Source of the DNA: Micromonospora sp. WMMD1128
GTDB lineage: Bacteria; Actinomycetota; Actinomycetes; Mycobacteriales; Micromonosporaceae
Reading direction: 5' to 3'
Length of the DNA: 64,000 nucleotides
Assembly (NCBI RefSeq): GCF_027497235.1
Contig: NZ_CP114902.1
Span: 5,854,001-5,918,000 of the forward strand
Positions within the stretch are counted from its first letter, which is position 1; the number at the start of each line of letters is the position of its first letter. Under the pieces are notes generated by a model that was not told where the DNA came from, made no database searches, and saw nothing but the letters and a program-made list of their open reading frames with translations. A program made the position numbers and the translations under genes. Of the stretch, positions 33,586-42,039 are shown in pieces.

Positions 33586-34599
33586 ATGCGGGCGATCTGG
33601 AAGGGAGCGGTGTCGTTCGGCCTGGTGTCGATCGGGGTGAAGGTCTACTCGGCCACCGAGGAGAAGGACATCCGGTTCCATCAGGTGCACCGCGAGGACG
33701 GCGGTCGCATCCGGTACAAGCGCACCTGCTCGGTCTGCGGCGAGGAGGTCACCTACGACGACATCGCCAAGGGATACGACATCGGCGGCGGCGAGATGGT
33801 CATCCTGACCGACTCCGACTTCGCCGACCTGCCGCTGAGCACCTCGCACGCGATCGACGTGCTGGAGTTCGTGCCGGCCGAGCAGGTCGACCCGATCCTC
33901 TACAACAAGGCCTACTTCCTCGAACCGGAGGGCACCGCCACCAAGCCGTACGTGCTGCTGCGCGACGCGCTCACCGACTCGGAGCGGGTCGCGATCGTCA
34001 AGGTGGCGCTGCGCCAGCGCGAGCAGTTGGCCACGCTACGGGTCCGTGAGGGCGTGCTGCTGCTCAACACCATGCTCTGGCCGGACGAGATCCGCCAGCC
34101 CGACTTCGGCTTCCTCGACGAGGACCTGAAGGTACGCCCGCCGGAGCTGGCGATGGCCAGCTCGTTGATCGACTCGATGGCCGGCGAGTTCGAGCCGGAC
34201 GCCTTCACCGACGACTACCGGGCCGCGTTGCAGGAGGTCATCGATGCGAAGGTCGAGGGCCGCGAGGTGGTGCAGCCGGAGGAGGAAGAGGCCGCCCCGG
34301 CCGCCGCGGTGGACCTGATGGCCGCGCTGAAGGCGTCGGTCGAGCGGGCCCGGGCGGCCCGGGGCGAGGCGCCGTCCGGCGGCGGCGCCGAGCCGACCCC
34401 GATCTCGTCGGCCCGCTCGGCGAAGAAGACCGCCGCCAAGAAGACCCCGGCCAAGAAGACCGAGCCGGCGAAGAGGACGCCGGCAAAGAAGACCGCCGAG
34501 AAGAAGACCCCGGCCAGGAATACTGCGGCGAAGAAGGCCGAGCCGGCAAAGAAGGCCCCGTCGGCGAAGAAGGCCCCCGCGAAGAAAAAAACCGCCTGA
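33586..34599 (+). CDS. ku: NHEJ protein Ku
   Basis: 337 residues. The core (1 to about 230) has the bacterial Ku signature MRAIWKGAVSFGLVSIGVKVYSATEEKDIRFHQVH, KRTCSVCGEEV and SKGYDIGG-like KGYDIGGGEMVILTDSDFADLPL. From about residue 295 the tail is 40% Lys with repeated AKKTP/PAKK units (histone H1-like), the type that binds DNA non-specifically in actinobacterial Ku. ATG 33586 follows GAGAGGAGCACGGGG. It is divergent from the ligase, forming a compact NHEJ locus. Confidence 0.95.
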   Translation: MRAIWKGAVSFGLVSIGVKVYSATEEKDIRFHQVHREDGGRIRYKRTCSVCGEEVTYDDIAKGYDIGGGEMVILTDSDFADLPLSTSHAIDVLEFVPAEQVDPILYNKAYFLEPEGTATKPYVLLRDALTDSERVAIVKVALRQREQLATLRVREGVLLLNTMLWPDEIRQPDFGFLDEDLKVRPPELAMASSLIDSMAGEFEPDAFTDDYRAALQEVIDAKVEGREVVQPEEEEAAPAAAVDLMAALKASVERARAARGEAPSGGGAEPTPISSARSAKKTAAKKTPAKKTEPAKRTPAKKTAEKKTPARNTAAKKAEPAKKAPSAKKAPAKKKTA

Positions 34600-34603
34600 G
34601 GTG

Positions 34604-34655
34604 TAAGGAGGGGCCCCCGCTTAACGCTTCCGGTATAGGCGGGGCCCCTTCTTAT
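34604..34655. repeat. GGGGCCCC intergenic hairpin repeat R4
   Basis: Same orientation as R1: AAGGAGGGGCCCCCGCTTAACGC, CCGGTATA spacer, GGCGGGGCCCCTTCTTAT. It lies between the convergent ku and PPOX genes and could end both. Confidence 0.85.
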
Positions 34656-35047
34656 CACCCGCGGCCGAGCTTCTCCGTCGGCGTGACGCGGACGATGACA
34701 CGTTCCTCGCCGGGGCGGCGCCACGGATAGGTGTCCTGGCCGAGATACTTCTTCGCCATCCGGTCGATGTGCTCGTCGGCGCCCTCGGTGACGAACTCGG
34801 CGGTGCCCTTGACCCAGAGGGTGCGGAAATCGTCAGCCTTGTCCACCACCGACACCGCGACCACCGGGTTGCGGGCCATGTTCAGGTACTTCTGCCGACC
34901 CTTGGCCGTGTTGAACACGATGTGTTCGCCGTCGGTGTCGACCCAGACCGGGGTGACGTGCGGGGTGCCGTCGGACTCGACCGTGGCCACGTGCGCGAGC
35001 TGCGGCTCGCCGAGCAGGGCCAGGTCTTCTTCGGTGAGGATCGCCAT
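34655..35047 (-). CDS. PPOX-class F420/FMN-dependent oxidoreductase
   Basis: 130 residues, a single split-barrel domain: LTEEDLALLGEPQLAHVATVESDGTPHVTPVWVDTDGEHIVFNTAKGRQKYLNMARNPVVAVSVVD. The size and the TAKGRQK phosphate-binding stretch fit the F420-dependent actinobacterial subgroup, though FMN cannot be excluded. Convergent with ku across repeat R4. Substrate unknown. Confidence 0.88.
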   Translation of the reverse strand: MAILTEEDLALLGEPQLAHVATVESDGTPHVTPVWVDTDGEHIVFNTAKGRQKYLNMARNPVVAVSVVDKADDFRTLWVKGTAEFVTEGADEHIDRMAKKYLGQDTYPWRRPGEERVIVRVTPTEKLGRG

Positions 35048-35218
35048 GGTCGAGACCGTACCGCGACCAGTTGTCGGCCATCGCCGGTTCGCGCCGGCGG
35101 CCCTCGGCCAGCGGCCTGACCTCGAGGGGTCTTCCGCGTCGAGGGCGGAGAGGCGCGAACGGTCGGATCGCGAGGTTCGTCACCGATTTCGCGGCGGGGC
35201 CCACCGAGGGTTGAGCTG

Positions 35219-35272
35219 TTAAGAAGGGGCCCCGCCTATACCAAATGCGTTAAGAAGGGCCCCCGCCTTTAC
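35219..35272. repeat. GGGGCCCC intergenic hairpin repeat R5
   Basis: Opposite orientation to R1: GTTAAGAAGGGGCCCCGCC, TATACCAAATGCGTTAAG spacer, AAGGGCCCCCGCCTTTA. Unlike the other copies, it lies between two divergent gene starts, so it does not follow any 3' end. Confidence 0.85.
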
Positions 35273-35332
35273 TCGGTGTGGGGGTGTGGGCGGGTACCGT
35301 GTGCGCGCACCCACCCACTGCAGGGAGTCGAC

Positions 35333-36001
35333 GTGAGCGAGCGTGTGGAGAACCGGTCGGAGGAGCAGGCCGCCCCGGCCACCAAGGCAGGGCGGCGGCT
35401 GGCTGCCCAACTGGCCGAGAAGAAGGCCGCCGAGGCGCGACGGCGACGGCAGTCGATGCTTGGCGCCGCCGCCGGTGTGCTCGCCGTGGTGGCCCTGGTC
35501 GGCGGCCTGGTCTGGTTGAACAGCGGGGACGACGACAAGCCGGCCACCGCTTCCTCGGCGAGCCCGAGCGCTCCCACCGACCAGGTCGAGCCCACCGCGC
35601 CGCCCGCCCCGGAACTGCCCGCCGACATCGACCCGGCGCTGAAGACCAAGCCGACCGTCAAGGCCGGCTCGGGCGAGCTGACCAAGCTGAAGGTCACCAC
35701 GCTGGTCAAGGGCAAGGGCGCGCCGGTGAAGGCCGGGCAGACGATCACCACGAACTACGTGGGTGTCTTCTACAAGGACGGCAAGCAGTTCGACGCGTCC
35801 TGGGACAACGGCCAGCCGGCCACCTTCCCGATCGGCGTCGGTCAGGTCATCAAGGGCTGGGACCAGGGCCTGGTCGGCGTGCCGGTGGGCAGCCGGGTGC
35901 AGCTGGACCTCCCGGCCGATCTGGCGTACGGCGACAATGCCGAGGGCGGCCGTCCGGCCGGGCCGCTGCGCTTCGTCGTCGACGTGCTGGCTGCGCAGTA
36001 G
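35333..36001 (+). CDS. Membrane-anchored FKBP-type peptidyl-prolyl isomerase
   Basis: 222 residues: a basic cytoplasmic lead, one membrane segment (about 43-63, GAAAGVLAVVALVGGLVWL), a Pro/Ala linker, and a C-terminal FKBP domain (about 115-222) with AGQTITTNYVGVFYKDGKQFDASWDNGQPATFPIG, VIKGWDQGLVGVPVGSRVQLDLPADLAYGD and the closing RFVVDVL strand. The domain should face the outside of the membrane and assist folding of exported proteins. GTG 35333 follows CAGGGAGTCGAC. Confidence 0.92.
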   Translation: MSERVENRSEEQAAPATKAGRRLAAQLAEKKAAEARRRRQSMLGAAAGVLAVVALVGGLVWLNSGDDDKPATASSASPSAPTDQVEPTAPPAPELPADIDPALKTKPTVKAGSGELTKLKVTTLVKGKGAPVKAGQTITTNYVGVFYKDGKQFDASWDNGQPATFPIGVGQVIKGWDQGLVGVPVGSRVQLDLPADLAYGDNAEGGRPAGPLRFVVDVLAAQ

Positions 36002-36046
36002 ATCACTCCAGGCTTCCGCCCGGTCACCAAGCGGCAGTAGGTTCGT

Positions 36047-36078
36047 GTCACCGTGGGCGGTCCACCGCCCACGGTGAC
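36047..36078 (+). terminator. Terminator hairpin after the FKBP gene
   Basis: GTCACCGTGGGCGG (36047-36060) and CCGCCCACGGTGAC (36065-36078) pair perfectly over 14 bases with a TCCA loop. The right arm ends only 24 bases before the next start, so it may affect that gene too. Confidence 0.8.
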
Positions 36079-36102
36079 CTGTTCACCCACGCGGAGGTGC
36101 AC

Positions 36103-36987
36103 GTGGCGGCGCTGGACGACAACGGAACGGCTCGGCAGATGTGGACGCTCTTCGAGCCGGTCCACGCGGTGACCTACTTCCATCCTCGGGCCCGGGCCGC
36201 GTTCGAGGCGGTCGGGCTGCGCGGCTACTGGCGTGGCTACTTCGCCGGCCGGGCCGCGCCGCTCGGGCCGGTTGACGCGCCGACGGTGACGGCCGCGTTC
36301 TTCAGCTTCGCGCCGCCGATGGTGGCCCGGGCGCTGCCGTCGGTGTGGCAGCTGGCTTCGCCGGAGGAGGCGCTGCGGGCCCGGCTCACCGGGGCGGTGC
36401 AGGCGCTCGCCGAGTTCACCTACGAGCTGCCCGAGGCGCACCTGGCCGAGGCCGCCGGTCTGCTGGAGGAGGCGGCCGACCGGGTGGACACCGCCGGGCG
36501 GGTGCTCGGCGCGGTCAACGCCGCCCTGCCGCGCGGTGAATACCCGTTGGCCCGGCTCTGGCAGGCCGCCGCCACGCTGCGCGAGCACCGGGGCGACGGG
36601 CATGTCGCGGCGCTTGTCGGCACCGGCCTGGACCCGATCGAGGTGGTGGCCTGGCGGTGCCGGGTCGACCAGTCGCGCGAGTTCCACCAGCCGGCCCGGG
36701 GCTGGACCGACGAGGAGTGGTCCGCCGCCGAGGAGCGGCTTGTCGACAAGGGTTGGCTGACCGCCGACCGGGGTGCGACCGCGCATGCCACCGCCACGTT
36801 CCGGGCCGTGGAGGAGGCCACCGACCGGGCCGCCTCGGGGCCGTGGCGGGAGCTGGGCGCGGAGCGTACCGGGCGGTTGCGGGAGCTGCTCGAACCGATC
36901 GCGACCCGCTGTCGCACGATCATCCCGCCGCTGGCCCCGATCGGCCTGCCGGCGCAGCGGTCCACCGGGGCCACGCTGCCGGGGTGA
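36103..36987 (+). CDS. SCO6745-family protein
   Basis: 294 residues, mostly helical and soluble. TARQMWTLFEPVHAVTYFHPRARAAFEAVGLRGYWRGYFAGRAAPLG and AFFSFAPPMVARALPSVW are signatures of the actinobacterial family typified by SCO6745; residues about 200-260 (RGWTDEEWSAAEERLVDKGWLTADRGATAHATATFRAVEEATD) read as a winged-helix-like part. Function unknown. GTG 36103 has GCGGAGGTGC upstream. Confidence 0.84.
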   Translation: MAALDDNGTARQMWTLFEPVHAVTYFHPRARAAFEAVGLRGYWRGYFAGRAAPLGPVDAPTVTAAFFSFAPPMVARALPSVWQLASPEEALRARLTGAVQALAEFTYELPEAHLAEAAGLLEEAADRVDTAGRVLGAVNAALPRGEYPLARLWQAAATLREHRGDGHVAALVGTGLDPIEVVAWRCRVDQSREFHQPARGWTDEEWSAAEERLVDKGWLTADRGATAHATATFRAVEEATDRAASGPWRELGAERTGRLRELLEPIATRCRTIIPPLAPIGLPAQRSTGATLPG

Positions 36988-37019
36988 GCCGGGCCGCCGG
37001 CTGGGGCAGGATGGGCGGC

Positions 37020-37676
37020 ATGGTGGACGCGGTGCTCTTCGACCTGGACGGCGTGATCGTGGACTCGGAACCGGTCTGGGAGGAGGTCCGCCGGGCGTAC
37101 GTGGCCGCGCACGGAGGCGCCTGGCAGCCCGACACGCAGCGCCGGTTGATGGGCATGAGCACCGGCGAGTGGGCCGACTACCTGAGCGGCGAGCTGGGCG
37201 TCGACAGGTCGGCCGAGCAGGTCGCCGCCGAGGTGGTGGCCGAGATGACCCGGCGGTACGCGCAGCGCGTACCACTGATCGACGGGGCCGACGCGGTGGT
37301 GCGCCGCATGGCCGCGCGGTGGCCGCTGGGGCTGGCCAGTTCCTCGCCGACCCGGCTGATCGCGGCGGCGCTGGATGCGACGGGCCTGGCCGACGCGTTC
37401 GGCGCGACGCTGTCGACCGAGGAGACCGCCCGGGGCAAGCCGGCGCCGGACGTGTGGTTGGCGGTGGCGGCGCGGCTGGGTGTCGACCCGGCGCGGTGCG
37501 TGGCGGTGGAGGACTCGTCGAACGGGGTGCGTTCGGCGGCGGCTGCCGGGTGCCGGGTGGTGGCGGTGCCGCACGTGTCGTACCCGCTGGATCCGGACGC
37601 CGCGGCTCTCACCGCGGTGTCGCTTCCCTCGATCGGCGCGCTCACCCCCGAGGTGGTCGAGGGGTTGTTGGGCTGA
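37020..37676 (+). CDS. HAD-IA hydrolase, beta-phosphoglucomutase-like
   Basis: 218 residues with all HAD motifs: VLFDLDGVIVDSEPVW (motif I), LASSSPTRLIA (motif II), GKPAPDVWL (motif III Lys), and AVEDSSNGVRSAAAAG (motif IV). The DGVIDSEP form and 70-residue cap match the pgmB/phosphatase group. Substrate unknown. The ATG overlaps the end of the short spacer after the SCO6745-family gene, 32 bases downstream of its stop; the two may be co-transcribed. Confidence 0.9.
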   Translation: MVDAVLFDLDGVIVDSEPVWEEVRRAYVAAHGGAWQPDTQRRLMGMSTGEWADYLSGELGVDRSAEQVAAEVVAEMTRRYAQRVPLIDGADAVVRRMAARWPLGLASSSPTRLIAAALDATGLADAFGATLSTEETARGKPAPDVWLAVAARLGVDPARCVAVEDSSNGVRSAAAAGCRVVAVPHVSYPLDPDAAALTAVSLPSIGALTPEVVEGLLG

Positions 37677-37686
37677 GGCGGGTGGC

Positions 37687-38421
37687 CTACTGGGTGTGCA
37701 CGATCAGGCCGATGTGGGTGAAGTAGTTCAACGCGCCGAACAGCATGAACGCGAGGCCGGCCAGGGTCCAGGCGACGCCGGTCACGACGAGCAGCGGCCG
37801 GCGCATCTGGCGCAGCGCGAACGGAAAGAGCACCGCGCCGATGCCGACCAGGACGTACAGCCCCGAGATGAAGGTCGCCTCGATCCACGGGTAGTCGGCG
37901 AACTGCCCGCTGATCGGCTCCTCGGGCGGGGCGGCGAAGAGGGTGAACGCCCAGCCCGCCGCGGCGATGGCGAAGCAGCAGAGTCCGAGCGCGAAGACGA
38001 ACAGCGAGATCGGCGCGGCCAGTTTCCGGATGAGTTCGAGTCGTCGGTCCACGGCGCCGTCGGCGGTGGTCGTGAAGAGTGGCGCGCGTCGCCACAGCAC
38101 GAGGGCCGAGCCGAGCAGCAGCACGCCGAAGGCGAGCGCCGGCTCCCCGAAGATGATGTTGTCGAAGGCGAACCCGCCGCTGGCCAGCGGCCACGTCAGG
38201 GTCATGTGCAGGCCCGTGGCGGTGAGCAGCGCGCCGAGCACCGCGAAGGCCATCGACCAGCCTTCCGGCGCGATCTCCCGGCCGTCGACCAACTGACGGC
38301 CCAGCGCCACCACCAGCAGCAGCCCGACCCCGGCGGCGACCGACATGATCGTGTTGTAGGTGGGCATCTCCACCCAATTGATCTTCAAGCCGTCCTGCGC
38401 CAGAACGAACACGGTCGTCAC
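37687..38421 (-). CDS. DUF981 family membrane protein
   Basis: 244 residues with six to seven hydrophobic segments. The conserved block GLHMTLTWPLASGGFAFDNIIFGEPALAFGVLLLGSALVLWRR and the ending GALNYFTHIG are characteristic of DUF981. Function unknown; possibly a membrane-integral sensor or transporter accessory. Convergent with the HAD gene. Confidence 0.82.
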   Translation of the reverse strand: MTTVFVLAQDGLKINWVEMPTYNTIMSVAAGVGLLLVVALGRQLVDGREIAPEGWSMAFAVLGALLTATGLHMTLTWPLASGGFAFDNIIFGEPALAFGVLLLGSALVLWRRAPLFTTTADGAVDRRLELIRKLAAPISLFVFALGLCCFAIAAAGWAFTLFAAPPEEPISGQFADYPWIEATFISGLYVLVGIGAVLFPFALRQMRRPLLVVTGVAWTLAGLAFMLFGALNYFTHIGLIVHTQ

Positions 38422-38602
38422 CCTTTCGCGAGTTCGTGCCTGGTGCGGGTCCCCCGCCCCAGCCGGCTCAAACCGCGCCGGCGGCCATCCCGCGGGCAGG
38501 CTGAGCTGCGCGAATCAAAGCGGCCCGCCCGCTACCGGAGCGTCGAGCGGGGACCCTCCTTAGGGTGGGGGTAGCGCACGCGACGACGGCGGAGGGACGG
38601 CG

Positions 38603-39616
38603 ATGAAGGCGATCGTGTACGAGCGCAGCGGTGACGCCTCGGTGCTCCAGCTGGTGGAGCGACCGGTGCCGGAGCCGGGTCCCGGCGAGGTGCTGGTGCG
38701 GATGGCCGTGTCCGGGGTGAACCCGACCGACTGGAAGGCCCGCCAGGCGTGGCCGCTGCCGGCCGGCTGGCAGATCCCGCACCAGGACGGCGCCGGGGTG
38801 GTCGAGGCGGTCGGCGAGGGCGTCGACCAGATCATGATCGGCGAGCGGGTCTGGGTCTGGGAGGCGGCCTGGCAGCGTCCCTGGGGGACGGCCGCCGAAT
38901 ACACGGTGGTCCCGGTCCGGCACGCGGTGTCGCTGGGCTCGGCCCCGTTCGACCTGGGCGCGGCGCTGGGCATCCCGTTCATGACCGCGCACCGCTGCCT
39001 GACCGCCGGCGAGTTCGTGCCGGACAAGTTGCACGCCGGCGCGTTGAGCGACCACGTGGTGCTGGTGCAGGGCGGGGCGGGAGCGGTCGGCAACGCGGCG
39101 ATCCAGCTCGCTCGCTGGGCCGACGCCTGCGTGATCACCACGGTCAGCACTCCGGAGAAGGCGCAGCTCGCCGCCGCGGCCGGGGCCGATTTCGTGATCA
39201 ACTATCGCGAGCAGGACGTGGTCGAGGAGGTCCGCAAGGTCGCGCCCGACGGGGTGCACACGATCGTCGAGGTGTCCGCCGCCCGCAACGCCGCCGCCGA
39301 CGTACGGATCCTGCGCCCCGGCGGCGCGGTCTGCGTCTACGCCGACGACGGCGGCGACGAGGTGACGCTGCCGATCCGGCCGCTCATGGGTCCGAACGCG
39401 CGCTGGCAGTTCGTGCTCGTCTACACCGCGCCGAAGGTGGCGAAGGCGCAGGCGGTGACCGACATCGCGGCGGCGGTGGAGCAGGGCGCGATCCGGGTCG
39501 GCGAGGAGGCCGGCCTGCCGCTGCACCGGCACCCGTTGGCGGAGACCGCGGCGGCTCAGCAGGCGGTACGCGACGGCGCGGTGGGCAAGGTGCTGGTCAC
39601 CACCGCGGACGAGTAG
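38603..39616 (+). CDS. NADPH:quinone reductase-like oxidoreductase
   Basis: 337 residues, zinc-free medium-chain dehydrogenase: MKAIVYERSGDASVLQLVERPVPEPGPGEVLVRMAVSGVNPTDWKARQ, the Rossmann fingerprint VLVQGGAGAVGNAAIQLARWADACVITTVS, and FVINYREQDVVEEVRK. It has no Cys cluster for structural zinc. ATG 38603 follows GGAGGGACGGCG. Ends before a strong terminator (39703). Reduces quinones or enones; substrate unknown. Confidence 0.92.
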   Translation: MKAIVYERSGDASVLQLVERPVPEPGPGEVLVRMAVSGVNPTDWKARQAWPLPAGWQIPHQDGAGVVEAVGEGVDQIMIGERVWVWEAAWQRPWGTAAEYTVVPVRHAVSLGSAPFDLGAALGIPFMTAHRCLTAGEFVPDKLHAGALSDHVVLVQGGAGAVGNAAIQLARWADACVITTVSTPEKAQLAAAAGADFVINYREQDVVEEVRKVAPDGVHTIVEVSAARNAAADVRILRPGGAVCVYADDGGDEVTLPIRPLMGPNARWQFVLVYTAPKVAKAQAVTDIAAAVEQGAIRVGEEAGLPLHRHPLAETAAAQQAVRDGAVGKVLVTTADE

Positions 39617-39702
39617 GAACGCGGATCAGATTTCCCCGACATCGGGACAGAGGCGAACAAGTTTCGCAAGAATGGACGGAGCGGGGCCACCCCGTAACGG
39701 AC

Positions 39703-39739
39703 GGGCGGCCCCGGCGCGGTGCGAACGCCGGGGCCGCCC
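39703..39739 (+). terminator. Terminator hairpin between quinone reductase and acyl-CoA ligase genes
   Basis: GGGCGGCCCCGGCG (39703-39716) and CGCCGGGGCCGCCC (39726-39739), a perfect 14-bp stem with a 9-base loop. Confidence 0.82.
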
Positions 39740-39805
39740 TCTGGGAGGAATGTCCGTTCGGAAAACATGTTCCTACCCGTGTTGGCGACGGTACGCCGGA
39801 AAGTG

Positions 39806-41455
39806 TTACGGCGCGGTCAGTTCCCGCACCTCAAGCCCGCCGTCGGCGTACCGCGAGCGCACCACCTTCTTGTCGAACTTGCCGACGCTCGTCTTCGGCA
39901 CCGCGTCGATGAACGCCCAGCGTTCCGGCAACTGCCAACGGGCCACCGACCCGGCCAGGAAGTCCCGCAGCTCCTCCGCGGTCACCGAGACGCCCTCCCG
40001 GACCACCACCGTGGCCAGCGGGCGCTCGTCCCACCGTTCGTCCGGTACGCCCACCACGCACGCCTCCAGCACCGCCGGGTGCGCCATCAGCGCGTTCTCC
40101 AGCTCGACCGAGGAGATCCACTCCCCGCCCGACTTGATCACGTCCTTGGCACGGTCGGTGAGCGTGATGTACCCGTCCGGCGAGAGCGTGCCCACGTCCC
40201 CGGTCCGCAGCCAGCCGTCCCGGAACTTCTCCGGGTCCGGGACCTCGTCCCCGACGTACCGGGCGGTCACCCACGGCCCACGGACCTCCAGCTCGCCCAC
40301 GGACGTCCCGTCGGCGGGCAGCGGCTCACCGAGCGGGCCGACGATCCGCGCGGCCACGCCCGCCGGAACCCGGCCCTGGGTGTAGCGGTAGCGCCAGGCG
40401 TCGTCGCCGGTGGCGCCGGCCGGTGCTCGCGACACCGAGCCGAGCGGCGACATCTCGGTCATCCCCCAGGCGTGGATGACCTCGATCCCGTGCCGGTCGT
40501 GGAAGGCGTGCATCAGCGCCGGCGGGCAGGCCGAACCGCCCACGATCACCTCGGTCAGCGAGGAGATGTCCACGTCGTGGCCGTCCAGGTAGGCCAGCAG
40601 GTCGGTCCAGATGGTCGGCACCGCGCCGGCCAGGGTAGGTCGCTCGGCGGCGATCATCGCGGCGATCGGCTCGGCCTGGAGGAACCGGTCCGGCATGATC
40701 AGCGAGGCGCCGGAGAGGAACGCCGCGTAGGGCAGGCCCCACGACATGGCGTGGAACATCGGCACGATGGCCAACTCCCGGTCCTTCGGACCGAGGCCGA
40801 AGCCCTCCGGCATGCAGACCTGGAGCGAGTGCAGATAGATCGAGCGGTGCGAGTAGGCCACGCCCTTGGGGTGGCCGGTGGTCCCGGACGTGTAGCAGAG
40901 CGCCGCCGCGTCCCGTTCGTCCACCTCCGGCCAGTCGAAGTGGTCCGGCCGGTCGGCCAGCAGCGCGTCCCAGTGGTGCACGGTGATCCGGTCGCCGGCC
41001 GCCGCCACCAGCGGGGCCGGGTCGCCGCCGCCGACCACCACCACGTGCCGCACCGAGCCCATCTCGCCGATCACCCGGGCCAGCAGCGGGATGAGCGTGC
41101 TGTCGACGAGCACCACCCGGTCCTGCGCGTGGTTGGCGATGTAGGCGACCTGGTCGGGGAAGAGCCGGAGGTTGAGCGTGTGCAGCACCGCGCCCATGCT
41201 CGGCACGGCGAAGTAGGCCACCAGGTGCTCGCTGTTGTTCCACATGAAGGTGGCGACCCGCTCGTCGCCGGTCACCCCGCACTCGTCGCGCAGCGCGTTG
41301 GCCAGCCGGGCGGCGGCGCGGCCCACCTCCGCGTACGTCATCCGGCGCGGTTCGGCACCGGTCCACGTCACCACCTCCGCCGTGCCGTGCACGGTGGCGC
41401 CGTGTTCGAGGATCCGGGAGACCTGGAGGGGGGCGTCCATCATCGTGCTACGCAT
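39806..41455 (-). CDS. Long-chain fatty acid--CoA ligase
   Basis: 549 residues of the AMP-forming superfamily: P-loop ALCYTSGTTGHPKGVAYSH (about residue 195), VPMFHAMSWGLPYAA, AWGMTEMSPLGSV, GWLRTGDVGTLSPDGYITLTDRAKDVIKSGGEWISSVELE, and catalytic Lys in KTSVGKFDKK. These match the actinobacterial medium/long-chain acyl-CoA synthetase (FadD) group. The start ATG 41455 has no clear ribosome-binding site; ATG 41443 (MMDAP) is an alternative. Substrate chain length unknown. Confidence 0.93.
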   Translation of the reverse strand: MRSTMMDAPLQVSRILEHGATVHGTAEVVTWTGAEPRRMTYAEVGRAAARLANALRDECGVTGDERVATFMWNNSEHLVAYFAVPSMGAVLHTLNLRLFPDQVAYIANHAQDRVVLVDSTLIPLLARVIGEMGSVRHVVVVGGGDPAPLVAAAGDRITVHHWDALLADRPDHFDWPEVDERDAAALCYTSGTTGHPKGVAYSHRSIYLHSLQVCMPEGFGLGPKDRELAIVPMFHAMSWGLPYAAFLSGASLIMPDRFLQAEPIAAMIAAERPTLAGAVPTIWTDLLAYLDGHDVDISSLTEVIVGGSACPPALMHAFHDRHGIEVIHAWGMTEMSPLGSVSRAPAGATGDDAWRYRYTQGRVPAGVAARIVGPLGEPLPADGTSVGELEVRGPWVTARYVGDEVPDPEKFRDGWLRTGDVGTLSPDGYITLTDRAKDVIKSGGEWISSVELENALMAHPAVLEACVVGVPDERWDERPLATVVVREGVSVTAEELRDFLAGSVARWQLPERWAFIDAVPKTSVGKFDKKVVRSRYADGGLEVRELTAP

Positions 41456-41540
41456 GGGTGACAACGTAGTGTCGCCGTTCACACCAGCGGAACCCCCCGG
41501 AAAGACCGAGCCGGCCGGAATTGATGCGTAGATTGTCCGG

Positions 41541-42032
41541 GTGAGCATCTCGTGGGCGGACTCGTACGTCGGACAGCTCCGCGCCCTGGCCGGTGACCGG
41601 ACCCTGATGTTCGTCGGCGCCCGCGCCGTGGTGCGCGACAACGCCGCCCGGGTGCTGCTGATCCGGCGCTCCGACAACGGCCAGTGGGCGTTGCCGGCCG
41701 GCGCGATGGAACTCGGCGAGTCGATCGCCGACTGCGCGGTCCGGGAGGTGCGCGAGGAGACCGGCCTGCGCGCGCTGCGGGTGAGCGCATTCGCGCTCTA
41801 CACCGGGCCGGACCGCACCCACACCAACATGTACGGGCACACCTACCAGGTGTTCACCGCCGCGTTCCGGGTCGACGAGTGGGACGGCACGCTGTCCCGG
41901 TTCACCGACGAGACCACCGACGCCGGCTTCTTCCACCGGGCGGAGTTTCCCACCCCGCTCTCGTCCAGCGTGCCCGAGACACTCGCCGACCTGGACGTCT
42001 TCGAGCAGACCAACCGCCTGATCCTGAAGTAG
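41541..42032 (+). CDS. NUDIX hydrolase
   Basis: 163 residues with a complete Nudix box, GAMELGESIADCAVREVREETGL, at about residues 58-80. It hydrolyses a nucleoside diphosphate-linked substrate; LYTGPDRTHTNMYGHTYQVFTAAFRV suggests a standard single-domain fold. GTG 41541 lies seven bases after TAGATT and has no ribosome-binding site, so a leaderless transcript is likely. Divergent from the acyl-CoA ligase gene. Confidence 0.92.
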   Translation: MSISWADSYVGQLRALAGDRTLMFVGARAVVRDNAARVLLIRRSDNGQWALPAGAMELGESIADCAVREVREETGLRALRVSAFALYTGPDRTHTNMYGHTYQVFTAAFRVDEWDGTLSRFTDETTDAGFFHRAEFPTPLSSSVPETLADLDVFEQTNRLILK

Positions 42033-42039
42033 GCGAGCC

